DNA of 64,000 nucleotides from Ligilactobacillus aviarius (GCF_001654615.1 NZ_LWUD01000005.1:1-64000); one strand, 5' to 3'; counted from the stretch's first letter, positions 18,799-26,848 are shown. Translations and numbers: made by a program. Notes: generated by a model from the letters alone, not told the origin.

Positions 18799-18828
18799 AC
18801 TAGAAAATTACTGAAAGGAAATGACATC

Positions 18829-20124
18829 ATGGCATTTCATCCATTAGCGTACCGGATGCGCCCACAAAACCTTGATGAAATTGTCGGGCAGCAACACTTG
18901 GTCGGCCCCGGAAAAATTATTCGCCGGATGGTCGACGCTAAGCTGCTTTCGTCAATGATTCTTTATGGCCCGCCCGGAACGGGAAAAACCAGCATTGCAA
19001 GTGCAATTGCCGGATCAACTAAATATGCCTTCCGGAAATTGAATGCTGCGACGGATTCAAAAAAAGCGCTTGAACAGGTCGTTGCTGAAGCTAAAATGAG
19101 CGGAACCGTCATTTTGATGTTAGATGAAATTCATCGTTTAACCAAACCAAAGCAGGATTTTCTTTTGCCCCACCTTGAAAGCGGGCAGATTATTCTGATC
19201 GGAGCAACGACTGAAAATCCATACATCGCAATTAATCCCGCAATTCGGAGCCGGACTCAAATTTTTGAACTTAAACCGTTAACTGCAGCCGACATTCGCC
19301 AAGCCTTAGAACGCGCGCTTCATGATGAAAAAAATGGCTTAGGATCATTTAACGTCGACCTTGATGACGCCGCCCTCGACCACCTTGCAAACGCGACGCA
19401 CGGTGATCTGCGCAGTTCATTGAATGCGCTTGAACTTGCCGTTAAATCGACGCCTGCAAACGATGACGGTGAAATTCATATCACGTTGAAAATTGCTGAG
19501 GAATGCGTTCAACGCAAAGCATTGGTGCATGATAAAAATGGCGATGCCCACTACGATGTCGTTTCCGCCTTTCAAAAATCGATTCGCGGATCCGATGTTG
19601 ACGCCGCTTTACATTACTTAGCACGCATGGCCGATGCTGACGACCTTCCAAGCGTGACCCGCCGCCTTTTAGTAATCGCATATGAAGATGTTGGTTTGGC
19701 CAACCCGCAAGCAGCTGCCCGAACCGTTGCAGCCGTGACTGCCGCTGAAAAAGTTGGATTCCCCGAAGCCCGAATTCCGCTTGCTGAAGCAGTCATCGAC
19801 TTATGCTTGTCCCCCAAATCAAACTCTGCAATCAGTGCGATCGACAAAGCCCTTGATGACTTGCATAAAGGAAATTACGGCGAAATTCCAGACTGGCTTA
19901 AGGATCCGCATTATCAGGGAGCTGAAAAACTTGGACATGGTGTCGGATACAAATATCCGCATGACTACCCGCACGACTGGGTCAAACAGCAATATCTTCC
20001 TGACAAGATCAAAAATCGGCATTACTACCTTCCGAAAGAGAACGGGCGTTATGAAAAAGCCCTTGCGGAACAGTATTACCGCCTTGAAAAATTTAAGGGA
20101 CGCCCGCCGGCAAAGAATGAGTAG
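18829..20124 (+). CDS. rarA: Replication-associated recombination protein RarA (MgsA)
   Basis: RarA is an AAA+ clamp-loader-like ATPase acting at stalled replication forks. The 431-residue product has Walker A GPPGTGKTS near residue 47, Walker B MLDEIHR, the SRTQIFEL segment carrying the arginine-finger region, and the C-terminal MgsA domain (KSIRGSDVDAALHYLARM). Length is normal. The 6S RNA gene follows, an arrangement similar to other Firmicutes where 6S RNA lies near rarA. Confidence 0.96.
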   Translation: MAFHPLAYRMRPQNLDEIVGQQHLVGPGKIIRRMVDAKLLSSMILYGPPGTGKTSIASAIAGSTKYAFRKLNAATDSKKALEQVVAEAKMSGTVILMLDEIHRLTKPKQDFLLPHLESGQIILIGATTENPYIAINPAIRSRTQIFELKPLTAADIRQALERALHDEKNGLGSFNVDLDDAALDHLANATHGDLRSSLNALELAVKSTPANDDGEIHITLKIAEECVQRKALVHDKNGDAHYDVVSAFQKSIRGSDVDAALHYLARMADADDLPSVTRRLLVIAYEDVGLANPQAAARTVAAVTAAEKVGFPEARIPLAEAVIDLCLSPKSNSAISAIDKALDDLHKGNYGEIPDWLKDPHYQGAEKLGHGVGYKYPHDYPHDWVKQQYLPDKIKNRHYYLPKENGRYEKALAEQYYRLEKFKGRPPAKNE

Positions 20125-20132
20125 TTTCTAAT

Positions 20133-20161
20133 TTGAAAAAAGATTTTAAGCGTGTTAAGAT
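20133..20161 (+). promoter_or_regulatory. Promoter of the probable 6S RNA
   Basis: -35 TTGAAA (20133-20138), a 17-base spacer, -10 TAAGAT (20156-20161). Predicted transcript start is near 20168. Confidence 0.75.
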
Positions 20162-20167
20162 ACTGTC

Positions 20168-20388
20168 AGAATATTTCTATGGTGTACGCATTGTCTCATC
20201 AATGTAAGGTTGACCGAACACTTTTAGACATTAGGATCACGATATTTGGTGGCTGGCAGGCTCATTTCACTTGAGAACCAAAAGCCATCTTAAGTGGTCC
20301 GTTCCTGCTAACATTGCGGGTTCAACTACACGAGACGATTAACGGCACTAATGGAGCAACGAGGATGTGAGCAATCACATCCTTTTTT
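20168..20388 (+). ncRNA. ssrS: Probable 6S RNA
   Basis: The 306-base gap between rarA and the next gene has its own promoter and a strong terminator but no open frame with a ribosome binding site. The intervening sequence has long-range complementarity that would give a rod-like fold: a central hairpin (CACTTGAG with CTTAAGTG), outer GGCAGG with CCTGC, and an outer CATTG...CAATG-type closure. 6S RNA binds RNA polymerase and mimics an open promoter. The call rests on position beside rarA, size and shape. Confidence 0.7.
20363..20388 (+). terminator. Terminator of the 6S RNA
   Basis: GGATGTGA pairs with TCACATCC across GCAA, followed by TTTTTT. Confidence 0.9.
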
Positions 20389-20431
20389 GATATAATAAAT
20401 TAAAGAAAATTGATTAGTTGGAGGAGTTTCG

Positions 20432-20725
20432 ATGTCACTAATTACCCGTATTCTAGTTATTATTTTAAGCTTGATCATTATGTTCCTCGGGGGATATTTG
20501 TGGACTCACCGGAAGAAAAAATTTCTGGTTTTCTCACCGGCTGATAAACCATCCCTTTCAACCACCCTTGCTGTTTTAGGCGGATGTTTGATGGTCGCGG
20601 GACTTGCAACTTTGTTTACAAGTTTCATGGCAAATCTCGTTCCATTTTTATGGATGATTGTAATCGATGTCATCCTTGCAACCATCATGACTTTCACCCT
20701 TTTAATTTATCTTTTCGCAAATTAA
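20432..20725 (+). CDS. Small membrane protein of unknown function
   Basis: The 97-residue product has three hydrophobic segments (about residues 5-23, 46-65 and 69-93) with a short positively charged loop THRKKK after the first. I do not recognise a named family. A TTGGAGGAG ribosome binding site precedes the ATG, and a TATAAT box follows the 6S terminator. It is upstream of uspA in the same direction with a 66-base gap. Confidence 0.7.
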   Translation: MSLITRILVIILSLIIMFLGGYLWTHRKKKFLVFSPADKPSLSTTLAVLGGCLMVAGLATLFTSFMANLVPFLWMIVIDVILATIMTFTLLIYLFAN

Positions 20726-20791
20726 TGATTTCGCTTTCTTTTTCTAGATAAATTTTGTAGAATGAAGTTGAGGATAGGAAGGTGATTATCA

Positions 20792-21298
20792 ATGTTACAA
20801 AGTTATAAAAGTATTTTAGTCCCAATCGACGGTTCATATGAATCAGAATTAGCATTCAAGAAAGCCATTAACGTTGCTAAACGGAACGGTGAAGATACAG
20901 CATTGCACCTCGTTCATGTTGTTGATACCCGGGCTTTCCAAAACATTTCGAGTTTCGATACCACAATGGTTGAACAAGTTACCGAAACTGCCAAAAAGAC
21001 ATTAAGCGGATATGCTGATGAAGCGAAAAAGGCCGGTGTTAAAAACGTTGACTTTTCAGTTGAATATGGGGCTCCCAAGGTAATCATCGCGAAAGATATC
21101 CCAGATGAAAAGAATATTGATTTAATCATGATCGGTGCGACTGGTTTAAATGCTGTTGAACGGATCTTAATCGGTTCCGTTACTGAATACGTAACGCGGA
21201 CAGCTCAATGCGATGTGCTGGTTGTTCGGACTGATCTTGAAAACAAACCAGCTTTAACCAAAGATTTAATTAAAGCTAATCGGCGTGAAGGATTATAA
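20792..21298 (+). CDS. Universal stress protein UspA family
   Basis: This is a cytoplasmic ATP-binding universal stress protein. The 168-residue product starts with the family pattern ILVPIDGSYESELAF and has the ATP-binding motif GATGLNAVERILIGSVT (G-2x-G-9x-G-S/T), followed by DVLVVR. It is slightly longer than single-domain UspA proteins because of a short charged C-terminal tail. An AGGAAGGTG ribosome binding site precedes the ATG. Confidence 0.94.
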   Translation: MLQSYKSILVPIDGSYESELAFKKAINVAKRNGEDTALHLVHVVDTRAFQNISSFDTTMVEQVTETAKKTLSGYADEAKKAGVKNVDFSVEYGAPKVIIAKDIPDEKNIDLIMIGATGLNAVERILIGSVTEYVTRTAQCDVLVVRTDLENKPALTKDLIKANRREGL

Positions 21299-21312
21299 TT
21301 GAATAAGATAAA

Positions 21313-21356
21313 AGAAGGTTGGAATCGCAATGAAATGTGATTCCAACCTTTTATTT
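21313..21356. terminator. Terminator shared by uspA and tag
   Basis: AAGGTTGGAATC pairs with GATTCCAACCTT between convergent genes, with T- and A-runs outside. Confidence 0.85.
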
Positions 21357-21357
21357 T

Positions 21358-21906
21358 TTACCGCCATTCACAACTAATCAAATGATCATTGATCACCCCG
21401 ACCGTTTCTAAATAAGCATACATGTTTTTCGGGCCGATAAATGTAAACCCATAATTTTTCATTTGATGCGCTAGTTGAACTGAAAGTGAATTTTGAGATG
21501 GAATCTGTTCCGCGCACTGCCACCGATGATCAACTACTTGATTCTCGGTTAAACCCCATATGATTTGATTAAGCAAGATTCCCTTTTCATGAAGCTGATC
21601 TAAAACCCGTGCATTTTGAATAACTGCCCGAATTTTTCTGCGATTTGCAATCATTTGCTCAACTTGGACCATTTCTTCAATCTCGCGTTCCGTCATTGCC
21701 GCCACTGACGGAACATCAAAGTCATTAAATACCCGTTTTAAAACGGAACGCCGATCCAAAATCAATTGCCATTGCAATCCTGCTTGAAAAGTCATCAGCG
21801 AAAGCAGCTCAAATAAACGCTGTTCATCATGTTGCGGCTTACCCCATTCATGATCATGAAAATCAATCATGCTTTGCTTTCCATTTTCTGCCCATGAACA
21901 TCTCAT
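21358..21906 (-). CDS. tag: DNA-3-methyladenine glycosylase I (copy 1)
   Basis: Tag removes 3-methyladenine from alkylated DNA in base-excision repair. The 182-residue product keeps the expected zinc ligands: the cysteine in MRCSWA, the histidine in HDHEWG, and H and C in NDHLISC near the end. The central FQAGLQWQLILDRR matches the QAGLSW-type motif. A second Tag is encoded at 55897-56445 with different sequence, so these are old paralogues or one was acquired. Confidence 0.93.
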   Translation of the reverse strand: MRCSWAENGKQSMIDFHDHEWGKPQHDEQRLFELLSLMTFQAGLQWQLILDRRSVLKRVFNDFDVPSVAAMTEREIEEMVQVEQMIANRRKIRAVIQNARVLDQLHEKGILLNQIIWGLTENQVVDHRWQCAEQIPSQNSLSVQLAHQMKNYGFTFIGPKNMYAYLETVGVINDHLISCEWR

Positions 21907-21934
21907 TTTTACATCACCTCACCTTTAAATACGC

Positions 21935-21966
21935 AAAACGGACCGCAAACTTGCGATCCGTTTTTC
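21935..21966 (-). terminator. Terminator after the second TSUP gene region / before tag
   Basis: AAAACGGATCGCAA pairs with TTGCGGTCCGTTTT on the minus strand and overlaps the end of the permease gene; it should end that transcript before tag. Confidence 0.8.
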
Positions 21967-22742
21967 TAAATTAAATGATATGCTTGTAAAAATAATGAGA
22001 TTCCGAGAATCCATGATAAAATGCAGCATACGATCCGCATTTTGCGATCAGACACGACCCGGACGATTTTCGGTCCAACCAGGCCGCCAAACCACAATCC
22101 AATCGCCAACGGAATAACATACTTCCATAAAATTGGCGCCTTAAAAAGATAAACAACTGCGCCGATTACATTTGCAAACGCCAACGTAAAATTCTTTAAT
22201 GCGTTATTGACTGCAAAGGTATTTTGGCGGTTAATGACGATCAAAAGTGCCAATAAGACAACCCCGCCACCAGCACCAAAATATCCAGTATAGATGCCTT
22301 CAAGAAAAATTCCTAAATAAACCGCAAGCCGTTTGCCAACGCTAACTTGCTTATCAGCGACAACCGTTTTTTTTCGCATGTTCGGTACAAGAACCATAAT
22401 TCCCGCAAACATAATAAAAAATGGAACGATTTTTTTAAAAATTGTCGATGGAACCCAGAACAACAATAACGCTCCTAAAATCACTCCTAAAATTGATAAC
22501 GGTAAGATTTGCCAAATTTGTTTTTTCTTACCATTCAATTCCTGCTTCGAAGCAATAATCGAACTGAATCCAGATGCTAATAACGAATATGTATTCGTAA
22601 CGTTGGCCATTACCGGCGGCAAGCCGACCATTAATAACGCCGGGTACGAAACAAGCGATGCCAACCCTGCTGCACTACTTGAAATTCCGGCAAGAAAGCC
22701 TGCCGGAATCAAAAATAATACTAACTTAAGTAAACTAATCAT
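21966..22742 (-). CDS. TSUP family membrane permease (copy 2)
   Basis: This 258-residue integral membrane protein belongs to the TauE/SafE family. It has about eight hydrophobic segments, an N-terminal GFLAGISSSAAGLASLVSYP and a second-half YTGYFGAGGGVVLLALL, the repeated glycine-rich family motif. The sequence is clearly different from the first TSUP gene at 4443-5171. Substrate is unknown. It stands alone, with its own terminator. Confidence 0.85.
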   Translation of the reverse strand: MISLLKLVLFLIPAGFLAGISSSAAGLASLVSYPALLMVGLPPVMANVTNTYSLLASGFSSIIASKQELNGKKKQIWQILPLSILGVILGALLLFWVPSTIFKKIVPFFIMFAGIMVLVPNMRKKTVVADKQVSVGKRLAVYLGIFLEGIYTGYFGAGGGVVLLALLIVINRQNTFAVNNALKNFTLAFANVIGAVVYLFKAPILWKYVIPLAIGLWFGGLVGPKIVRVVSDRKMRIVCCILSWILGISLFLQAYHLI

Positions 22743-22816
22743 ATCTCTTCCCTCACATTAGTTAAAAAATTAACGCTAATATTTTACCACATTTAAAAAT
22801 TAATTTTTAGGTTACT

Positions 22817-22847
22817 AAAAAAGACGATGATTTTCACCATCGCCTTT
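22817..22847 (-). terminator. Terminator after the DUF1292 gene
   Basis: GGCGATGGTG pairs with the CATCGTC arm, then a T-run on the minus strand. Confidence 0.7.
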
Positions 22848-22867
22848 TACGATTAACTTGAACATAA

Positions 22868-23176
22868 CTATTGCATATTTTCGTCGTTTAAGAATGTATC
22901 AAGGACGCCTTCGACCATGTCCCATTCTTCATCACTTTCAATGTCGTAAAGTTCTGCATCCTTTGCATCGCCGTTTTCATCCGGATCAAATGCAAAGGCA
23001 AGCACATCAACCTGTTCTTCTGGTTCTGAACCAGCTGGAATTAAAAGAATATATGATTTGCCGTAATCTTCAGATTCAAACGTGAATAAAATTTCATACA
23101 AACTTTCATTTCCCTTATCATCAACTAATGTGATCAAATTATCATCATTTGATTGGTTTTGATTATTTTTTGCCAT
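22868..23176 (-). CDS. DUF1292 family protein (YrzB)
   Basis: This small acidic protein of unknown function has 102 residues and the DUF1292 pattern (ITLVDDKGNESLYEILFTF, then YILLIPAG). It is the third gene of the conserved ireB-ruvX-DUF1292 operon of Firmicutes. It follows ruvX by 9 bases. No signal or membrane segment. Confidence 0.9.
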   Translation of the reverse strand: MAKNNQNQSNDDNLITLVDDKGNESLYEILFTFESEDYGKSYILLIPAGSEPEEQVDVLAFAFDPDENGDAKDAELYDIESDEEWDMVEGVLDTFLNDENMQ

Positions 23177-23185
23177 TCCTTTACC

Positions 23186-23629
23186 TCACTTTAGTAAGTC
23201 TACCAGTTTGCCTTTGCGGTCTAAATAGTTTTGCAAGATCAACGTTGCTGCCAGTTTATCGATTACCTGATAACGTTTCTTTCGTGAAGCATCTGCTTCT
23301 TCAATCAGCATTCGTTGGGCCTCAACCGTCGTTAACCGTTCATCTTGGAAATCAATTGGCAAATTGATCTTTGCCTGTAACATCTTACCATAATTTTGAG
23401 CAGCTTCAACCCGCGGGCCGCAAGTATTATTCATGTTTTTAGGTAAACCGATCACAAACCCGACAACTTGTTTTTCCTTTGCAAGCTCAACGACCCGGTC
23501 TAAGCCGAAAACTTCTTCGTCTTCATTGATTCGAACGATCTCTACTCCCTGTGCTGTCCAGCCCAATTGATCACTTACAGCGACCCCGACCGTTTTTGAA
23601 CCGACATCGAGTCCCATTATTCGTGCCAA
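23186..23629 (-). CDS. ruvX: Putative pre-16S rRNA nuclease RuvX/YqgF
   Basis: YqgF-family RNase H-fold proteins act in 16S rRNA 5' end maturation. The 147-residue product has the family start [16 protein letters not shown] with the catalytic aspartate, the [11 protein letters not shown] motif and the C-terminal DERLTTVEA segment. It overlaps the end of the upstream gene by 13 bases, in the conserved ireB-ruvX-DUF1292 order. Confidence 0.95.
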   Translation of the reverse strand: MARIMGLDVGSKTVGVAVSDQLGWTAQGVEIVRINEDEEVFGLDRVVELAKEKQVVGFVIGLPKNMNNTCGPRVEAAQNYGKMLQAKINLPIDFQDERLTTVEAQRMLIEEADASRKKRYQVIDKLAATLILQNYLDRKGKLVDLLK

Positions 23630-23895
23630 TTGATCTTCATATCCTCTCTATCAAGGTATGAACGAACTAACTCTTCAATAATTTCGTCCCGTTCAAATTT
23701 TCGAATTAAGTTCCGCGCATTATCAGCCCGGGGAATGTATGCCGGATCACCTGAAATCAGATACCCAACAATTTGATTGATTGGATTATATCCCTTTTCT
23801 TCAAGTGCATTGTATACCGTTTGTAACGTTTGATGAATTTCTTTTTGTTCCCCTTCGTTATAATCAAAGAAAACCGTCTTATCTGATGATGCCAT
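23617..23895 (-). CDS. IreB family regulatory phosphoprotein
   Basis: IreB (YrzL, UPF0297) is a small phosphoprotein linked to the Ser/Thr kinase IreK in enterococci. The product has 92 residues from the ATG at 23895, chosen for its CGGAGGTG ribosome binding site; the longer in-frame start adds three residues. The sequence [20 protein letters not shown] is diagnostic. In Bacillus and most lactobacilli alaS is immediately upstream; here alaS is at 57-60 kb, so the local order is broken. Confidence 0.93.
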   Translation of the reverse strand: MASSDKTVFFDYNEGEQKEIHQTLQTVYNALEEKGYNPINQIVGYLISGDPAYIPRADNARNLIRKFERDEIIEELVRSYLDREDMKINWHE

Positions 23896-24046
23896 CCAGA
23901 ACACCTCCGTAATTATTATCTAATGCCTTTATTTTACTAAACTCCCCAAACTACCTCAAATGATTTTGACTAAAATTGCCAAATGTAACAGAAATGAAAA
24001 ATCATCCCTATCATTTAAATTCGCAATTCAGATTTAAATATTGAAA

Positions 24047-24087
24047 CAAAAAGACAAGCTCTCGTTTAAATCGAAAACCTGTCTTTC
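24047..24087 (-). terminator. Terminator after the 24111-24407 gene
   Basis: AAAGACAGGTTTTCGAT pairs partly with the ATCGAGAG...TGTCTTT arm, with a T-run on the minus strand. The gap from 23905 to 24046 shows nothing else. Confidence 0.6.
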
Positions 24088-24110
24088 ATAACTTTCATCA
24101 GTCATGCTAA

Positions 24111-24407
24111 TTAAGCATTTGCCTTTGCAAATGACTTGGCATGCTTTTTCAAATATAATAACAAATCTGTTTCGCTATTAAATTCCCGCGGGTGGTGTTG
24201 CCCATGTAAGCGGAGAATAATCTTATTGATCCGAATGCGTCCGGTCCATGTATACGTGTGATCTACAATAAAGCGGTTATTAAGCTTTTCGCCTTTTTTG
24301 CCAAACTTTAAAACATACACTTTTTCAGGCACAATTAATGGATTAACGTGCTCTTTTTCATAGTCAACGCCATGGGCTCTTAAGAAATGTTTTGTTTTCT
24401 TTAGCAT
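24111..24407 (-). CDS. Hypothetical basic protein
   Basis: I do not recognise this 98-residue protein. It is rich in lysine, arginine and histidine (for example HGQHHPREF, KKTKHFLRAHG) and has no signal or membrane segment. A GGAGGAAT ribosome binding site precedes the ATG and its codon use matches its neighbours, so it is likely real. It stands alone with its own terminator. The basic composition would allow nucleic-acid binding but that is speculation. Confidence 0.7.
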   Translation of the reverse strand: MLKKTKHFLRAHGVDYEKEHVNPLIVPEKVYVLKFGKKGEKLNNRFIVDHTYTWTGRIRINKIILRLHGQHHPREFNSETDLLLYLKKHAKSFAKANA

Positions 24408-24489
24408 GTTATTCCTCCTTATCTGCCTTTTACTCCTTTATTATACCAAGTTATCGTTCAATAAACTAAGATTTGGTTCTTGATATAAG

Positions 24490-24515
24490 AAAAATGCTCA
24501 TAAACACGAGCATTC
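24490..24515 (-). terminator. Terminator after tRNA-Glu
   Basis: GAATGCTC pairs with GAGCATT, followed by TTTTT on the minus strand, about 10 bases past the tRNA. Confidence 0.75.
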
Positions 24516-24525
24516 TCAGAGTATA

Positions 24526-24598
24526 TCACCCGTACGGGGATCGAACCCGCAACTCCGCCTTGAGAGGGCGACGTCTTAACCAATTTGACCAACGGGCA
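24526..24598 (-). tRNA. tRNA-Glu (anticodon CTC)
   Basis: A 73-base cloverleaf reads on the minus strand. Anticodon stem TCGCC/GGCGG encloses loop CTCTCAA, giving anticodon CTC (codon GAG, Glu). The T arm is GCGGG-TTCGATC-CCCGT. The acceptor stem is TGCCCGT/ACGGGTG, so both outer pairs are T-G and G-T wobbles, which is unusual. The CCA end is not encoded. The weak stem raises the chance that it is a degenerate or specialised copy. Confidence 0.85.
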
Positions 24599-24612
24599 AA
24601 GTTACTTTCTCT

Positions 24613-24640
24613 ATTATACCCTGTCGTTAATAAAAATCAA
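24613..24640 (-). promoter_or_regulatory. Promoter of tRNA-Glu
   Basis: On the minus strand: -35 TTGATT (24635-24640), 16-base spacer, -10 TATAAT (24613-24618), 14 bases before the tRNA. Confidence 0.65.
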
Positions 24641-24642
24641 GC

Positions 24643-24834
24643 TCACTTATCATAAAAATGCCGCAACGAAAAATAAATAAACATTGCAAATAATATCAGA
24701 CACCAACCTAAACTCAAACACCCAATCACCAAGAATAACTTAATCTTAAAAAGTTCACTCATTACTAAAATAATAATGGTAAAAATACTCCACTTGATCA
24801 TTCGCAGTTTGAGATTTTCAATTTCGTGTCGCAT
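24643..24834 (-). CDS. Small two-helix membrane protein
   Basis: This 63-residue product of unknown function has two hydrophobic helices (about residues 15-30 and 33-55) after a short charged N-terminus (MRHEIENLKLRMIK). An AAGGAA sequence precedes the ATG. It starts 16 bases after rdgB in the same direction, so it may be the last gene of that transcript. Short length makes it uncertain. Confidence 0.5.
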   Translation of the reverse strand: MRHEIENLKLRMIKWSIFTIIILVMSELFKIKLFLVIGCLSLGWCLILFAMFIYFSLRHFYDK

Positions 24835-24850
24835 TCAATTCATTCCTTAA

Positions 24851-25453
24851 TTAATCTTGCCACCAATTATCGAACTCAGCCATTAACTTCTTCACTGCTT
24901 TGCCCCGATGACTGACCCGATTCTTTTCGTCAACGGAAACTTCGGCAAATGACTTTTGCAAATCGTTTGAATAAAACAGCGGATCATAGCCAAACCCATC
25001 ATTTCCGGTTTCGTGATCAAGAATTCGGCCAAATGCTTCACCACTAACTTCAAGCGGGGACTTATCAGGGTGAACAACAACGATTGAAGTGTGAAAATGC
25101 GCTGTTCGTTTATCTGCCGGAACACCTTTTAATGCTTCAAGCAATTTTTTGCGGTTTGCAACGTCATCATGGTCGCCCGCATACCGAGCTGAATGAATTC
25201 CCGGCGCTCCATTCAAGGCATCAACACAGAGGCCTGAATCATCGGCTAAAACCGTTGCATGTGTAACATTCATTAGGGCATTTGCCTTAATCAATGCATT
25301 TTCAGCAAAACTACTTCCATTTTCATCGATTGCTGGAACTTGATCCGCATCAAGATCCAACAACGTTGTGACTTCAAAGCCCTTTGGTTCAAAGATTTTG
25401 CGATATTCACGTGCTTTTCCTGGATTTTTGGTTGCAATTAAAATCTTCGGCAT
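24851..25453 (-). CDS. rdgB: XTP/dITP pyrophosphatase (HAM1/RdgB)
   Basis: This house-cleaning enzyme hydrolyses non-canonical purine nucleotides (ITP, XTP). The 200-residue product has the N-terminal substrate loop IATKNPGKAREY, the conserved DDSGLCVDALNGAPG followed by HSARYAG, and the C-terminal FGYDPLFY and SHRGKA motifs. Length is normal. It is divergent from the DUF2507 gene. Confidence 0.96.
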   Translation of the reverse strand: MPKILIATKNPGKAREYRKIFEPKGFEVTTLLDLDADQVPAIDENGSSFAENALIKANALMNVTHATVLADDSGLCVDALNGAPGIHSARYAGDHDDVANRKKLLEALKGVPADKRTAHFHTSIVVVHPDKSPLEVSGEAFGRILDHETGNDGFGYDPLFYSNDLQKSFAEVSVDEKNRVSHRGKAVKKLMAEFDNWWQD

Positions 25454-25572
25454 TTTGATTCCCCATCTCTTAAATTTATCCTTATTCTATCATTGATTTT
25501 CCAAATTAGTAAGAATTTTTACCTTTAAAAAGGTATAATTAAACATAACGATAAGTTTAGAGGAGCTTAATT

Positions 25573-26106
25573 ATGAAAAAAGACTTTTATAATCAAGTAT
25601 TAGGTCATCAAACCGGAACCACCCTTGGCAGTGAACTTTTGCGCGACGTTTTGATTCCGTCATTAGTCGGCAATAATGACGATATCATGTATTGGGCCGG
25701 AAAACTTTTGGCGCGTAAATTACTGCTCGCAACCGATAACGATTTGCGTTTGTTCTTCGAATATGCCGGCTGGGGAACACTAACCCACACCAAGTCAAAA
25801 AAAGAAGAACACTCCTTTGAGTTAAGCGGTGATCCGGTCAAACTCCGATTTGGTGCAACGGAAAAGCCCGACTTCCAACTTGAAGCTGGTTTTATCGCTG
25901 AAACGTTCCAGTTACATAGCAACTTCACAACTGAAGCGAAGGTCGAAAAAACAGACGACAAAAAGGACGTCGTTACCATCAACGTCATCATTGATTCGCA
26001 CGCCCCTGTTCAACCAGAAAGCACGGATGTCGAACCATTCTCAATGATTGAATTTGATAAAATTCAAAAAGAAGCCCAAAAGGTTGATTCTGATAAAGAA
26101 GATTAA
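25573..26106 (+). CDS. DUF2507 family protein (YslB-like)
   Basis: The 177-residue product resembles the Firmicute YslB/DUF2507 family, with a probable V4R-like ligand-binding fold; the function is not established. The motif LGSELLRDVLIPSLVGND-like stretch and YWAGKLLARK, then GWGTL, are typical. The last 30 residues are acidic and probably disordered. A TATAAT box and AGAGGAG binding site precede the ATG. No membrane segment. Confidence 0.82.
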   Translation: MKKDFYNQVLGHQTGTTLGSELLRDVLIPSLVGNNDDIMYWAGKLLARKLLLATDNDLRLFFEYAGWGTLTHTKSKKEEHSFELSGDPVKLRFGATEKPDFQLEAGFIAETFQLHSNFTTEAKVEKTDDKKDVVTINVIIDSHAPVQPESTDVEPFSMIEFDKIQKEAQKVDSDKED

Positions 26107-26108
26107 TC

Positions 26109-26155
26109 CTTTCAAACAAATCCAACCGTATCATGCAACGGTTGGATTTTTATTA
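26109..26155 (+). terminator. Terminator after the DUF2507 gene
   Basis: AATCCAACCGT pairs with ACGGTTGGATT, followed by TTTATT. Confidence 0.75.
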
Positions 26156-26175
26156 ACAATTTAAAATATCTCAAA

Positions 26176-26204
26176 TTGATTATTGAACCTATATACGCTA
26201 TCAT
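26176..26204 (+). promoter_or_regulatory. Promoter of higBA, giving a leaderless start
   Basis: -35 TTGATT (26176-26181), 17-base spacer, -10 TATCAT (26199-26204). Only 6 bases separate the -10 from the toxin ATG at 26211, so the transcript should begin at or next to the start codon. No ribosome binding site is present upstream. Confidence 0.65.
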
Positions 26205-26210
26205 AAAATC

Positions 26211-26570
26211 ATGGAAAAAGTAATTTTTGAATTTTATACTCGGCCAAATGGGCACACAGAATTTTTAGAGTACCTTGAAAGTCTTAACAAAAAGGAGCGA
26301 GCAAGACTACTGGCTATCATTAAGATGATTTCCATTCAGGGAATTAGTACTGGCATCCAACATAATTGGGTTAAACGGATTGATAAAAACTTATATGAAG
26401 TTCGGTCTCGCGTTTGCAATAACCAACAACGCGGTCTTTACTTTCATGTGGAAGATAATCACTATATTATCACTCATGGTTTTACAAAGAAGACCCAGAA
26501 AACACCCCAACGCGAGATCAATCATGCCAAAGACCTACGTTCAGAATATCTAGAAAATAGGAGGAAATAA
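26211..26570 (+). CDS. higB: HigB-type toxin (RelE/Gp49 family)
   Basis: This is a probable ribosome-dependent mRNA interferase. The 119-residue product has the Gp49/HigB pattern: a charged start, WVKRIDKNLYEVRSR, RGLYFHVEDNHYIITHGFTKKTQKTP and the C-terminal EINHAKDLR. It is followed after 2 bases by an XRE antitoxin gene, the reversed toxin-first order typical of HigBA. It appears to be translated from a leaderless mRNA, while the antitoxin has a strong binding site, which would favour excess antitoxin. Confidence 0.9.
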   Translation: MEKVIFEFYTRPNGHTEFLEYLESLNKKERARLLAIIKMISIQGISTGIQHNWVKRIDKNLYEVRSRVCNNQQRGLYFHVEDNHYIITHGFTKKTQKTPQREINHAKDLRSEYLENRRK

Positions 26571-26572
26571 TT

Positions 26573-26848
26573 ATGAGTAATATTCAATTTGAAGATTATT
26601 TAAATGAACAACTCAAGGATCCAGAATTAAAAAAAGAATTTGACAATGAAACGACAAAATTAGAAAGTGCAATTGCTTTATCTGAAGTTCGAAAAAGCGA
26701 AGGTCTATCTCAAAGAGAATTATCTGCAATCTCTAATATTCCTCAATCAACAATTGCTCGAATTGAAAGTGGCTCTAATACAAGCGTTGATACTTTAACT
26801 AAAATTGCAAATGCAATCGGTAAAAAACTAGTGATTAAATTTTCGTAA
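26573..26848 (+). CDS. higA: HigA-type antitoxin (XRE HTH)
   Basis: The 91-residue product has a helix-turn-helix of the XRE/Cro type at about residues 36-85 (LSQRELSAISNIPQSTIARI, then ESGSNTSVDTLTKIANAIG). It should neutralise HigB and repress the operon. A strong GGAGG site lies within the last codons of the toxin gene. The N-terminal acidic part may bind the toxin. Confidence 0.9.
   Translation: MSNIQFEDYLNEQLKDPELKKEFDNETTKLESAIALSEVRKSEGLSQRELSAISNIPQSTIARIESGSNTSVDTLTKIANAIGKKLVIKFS

Noticed and set aside
19481-19847. Minus-strand frames opposite rarA
   Set aside because: Shadows of rarA with arginine/serine-rich nonsense composition.
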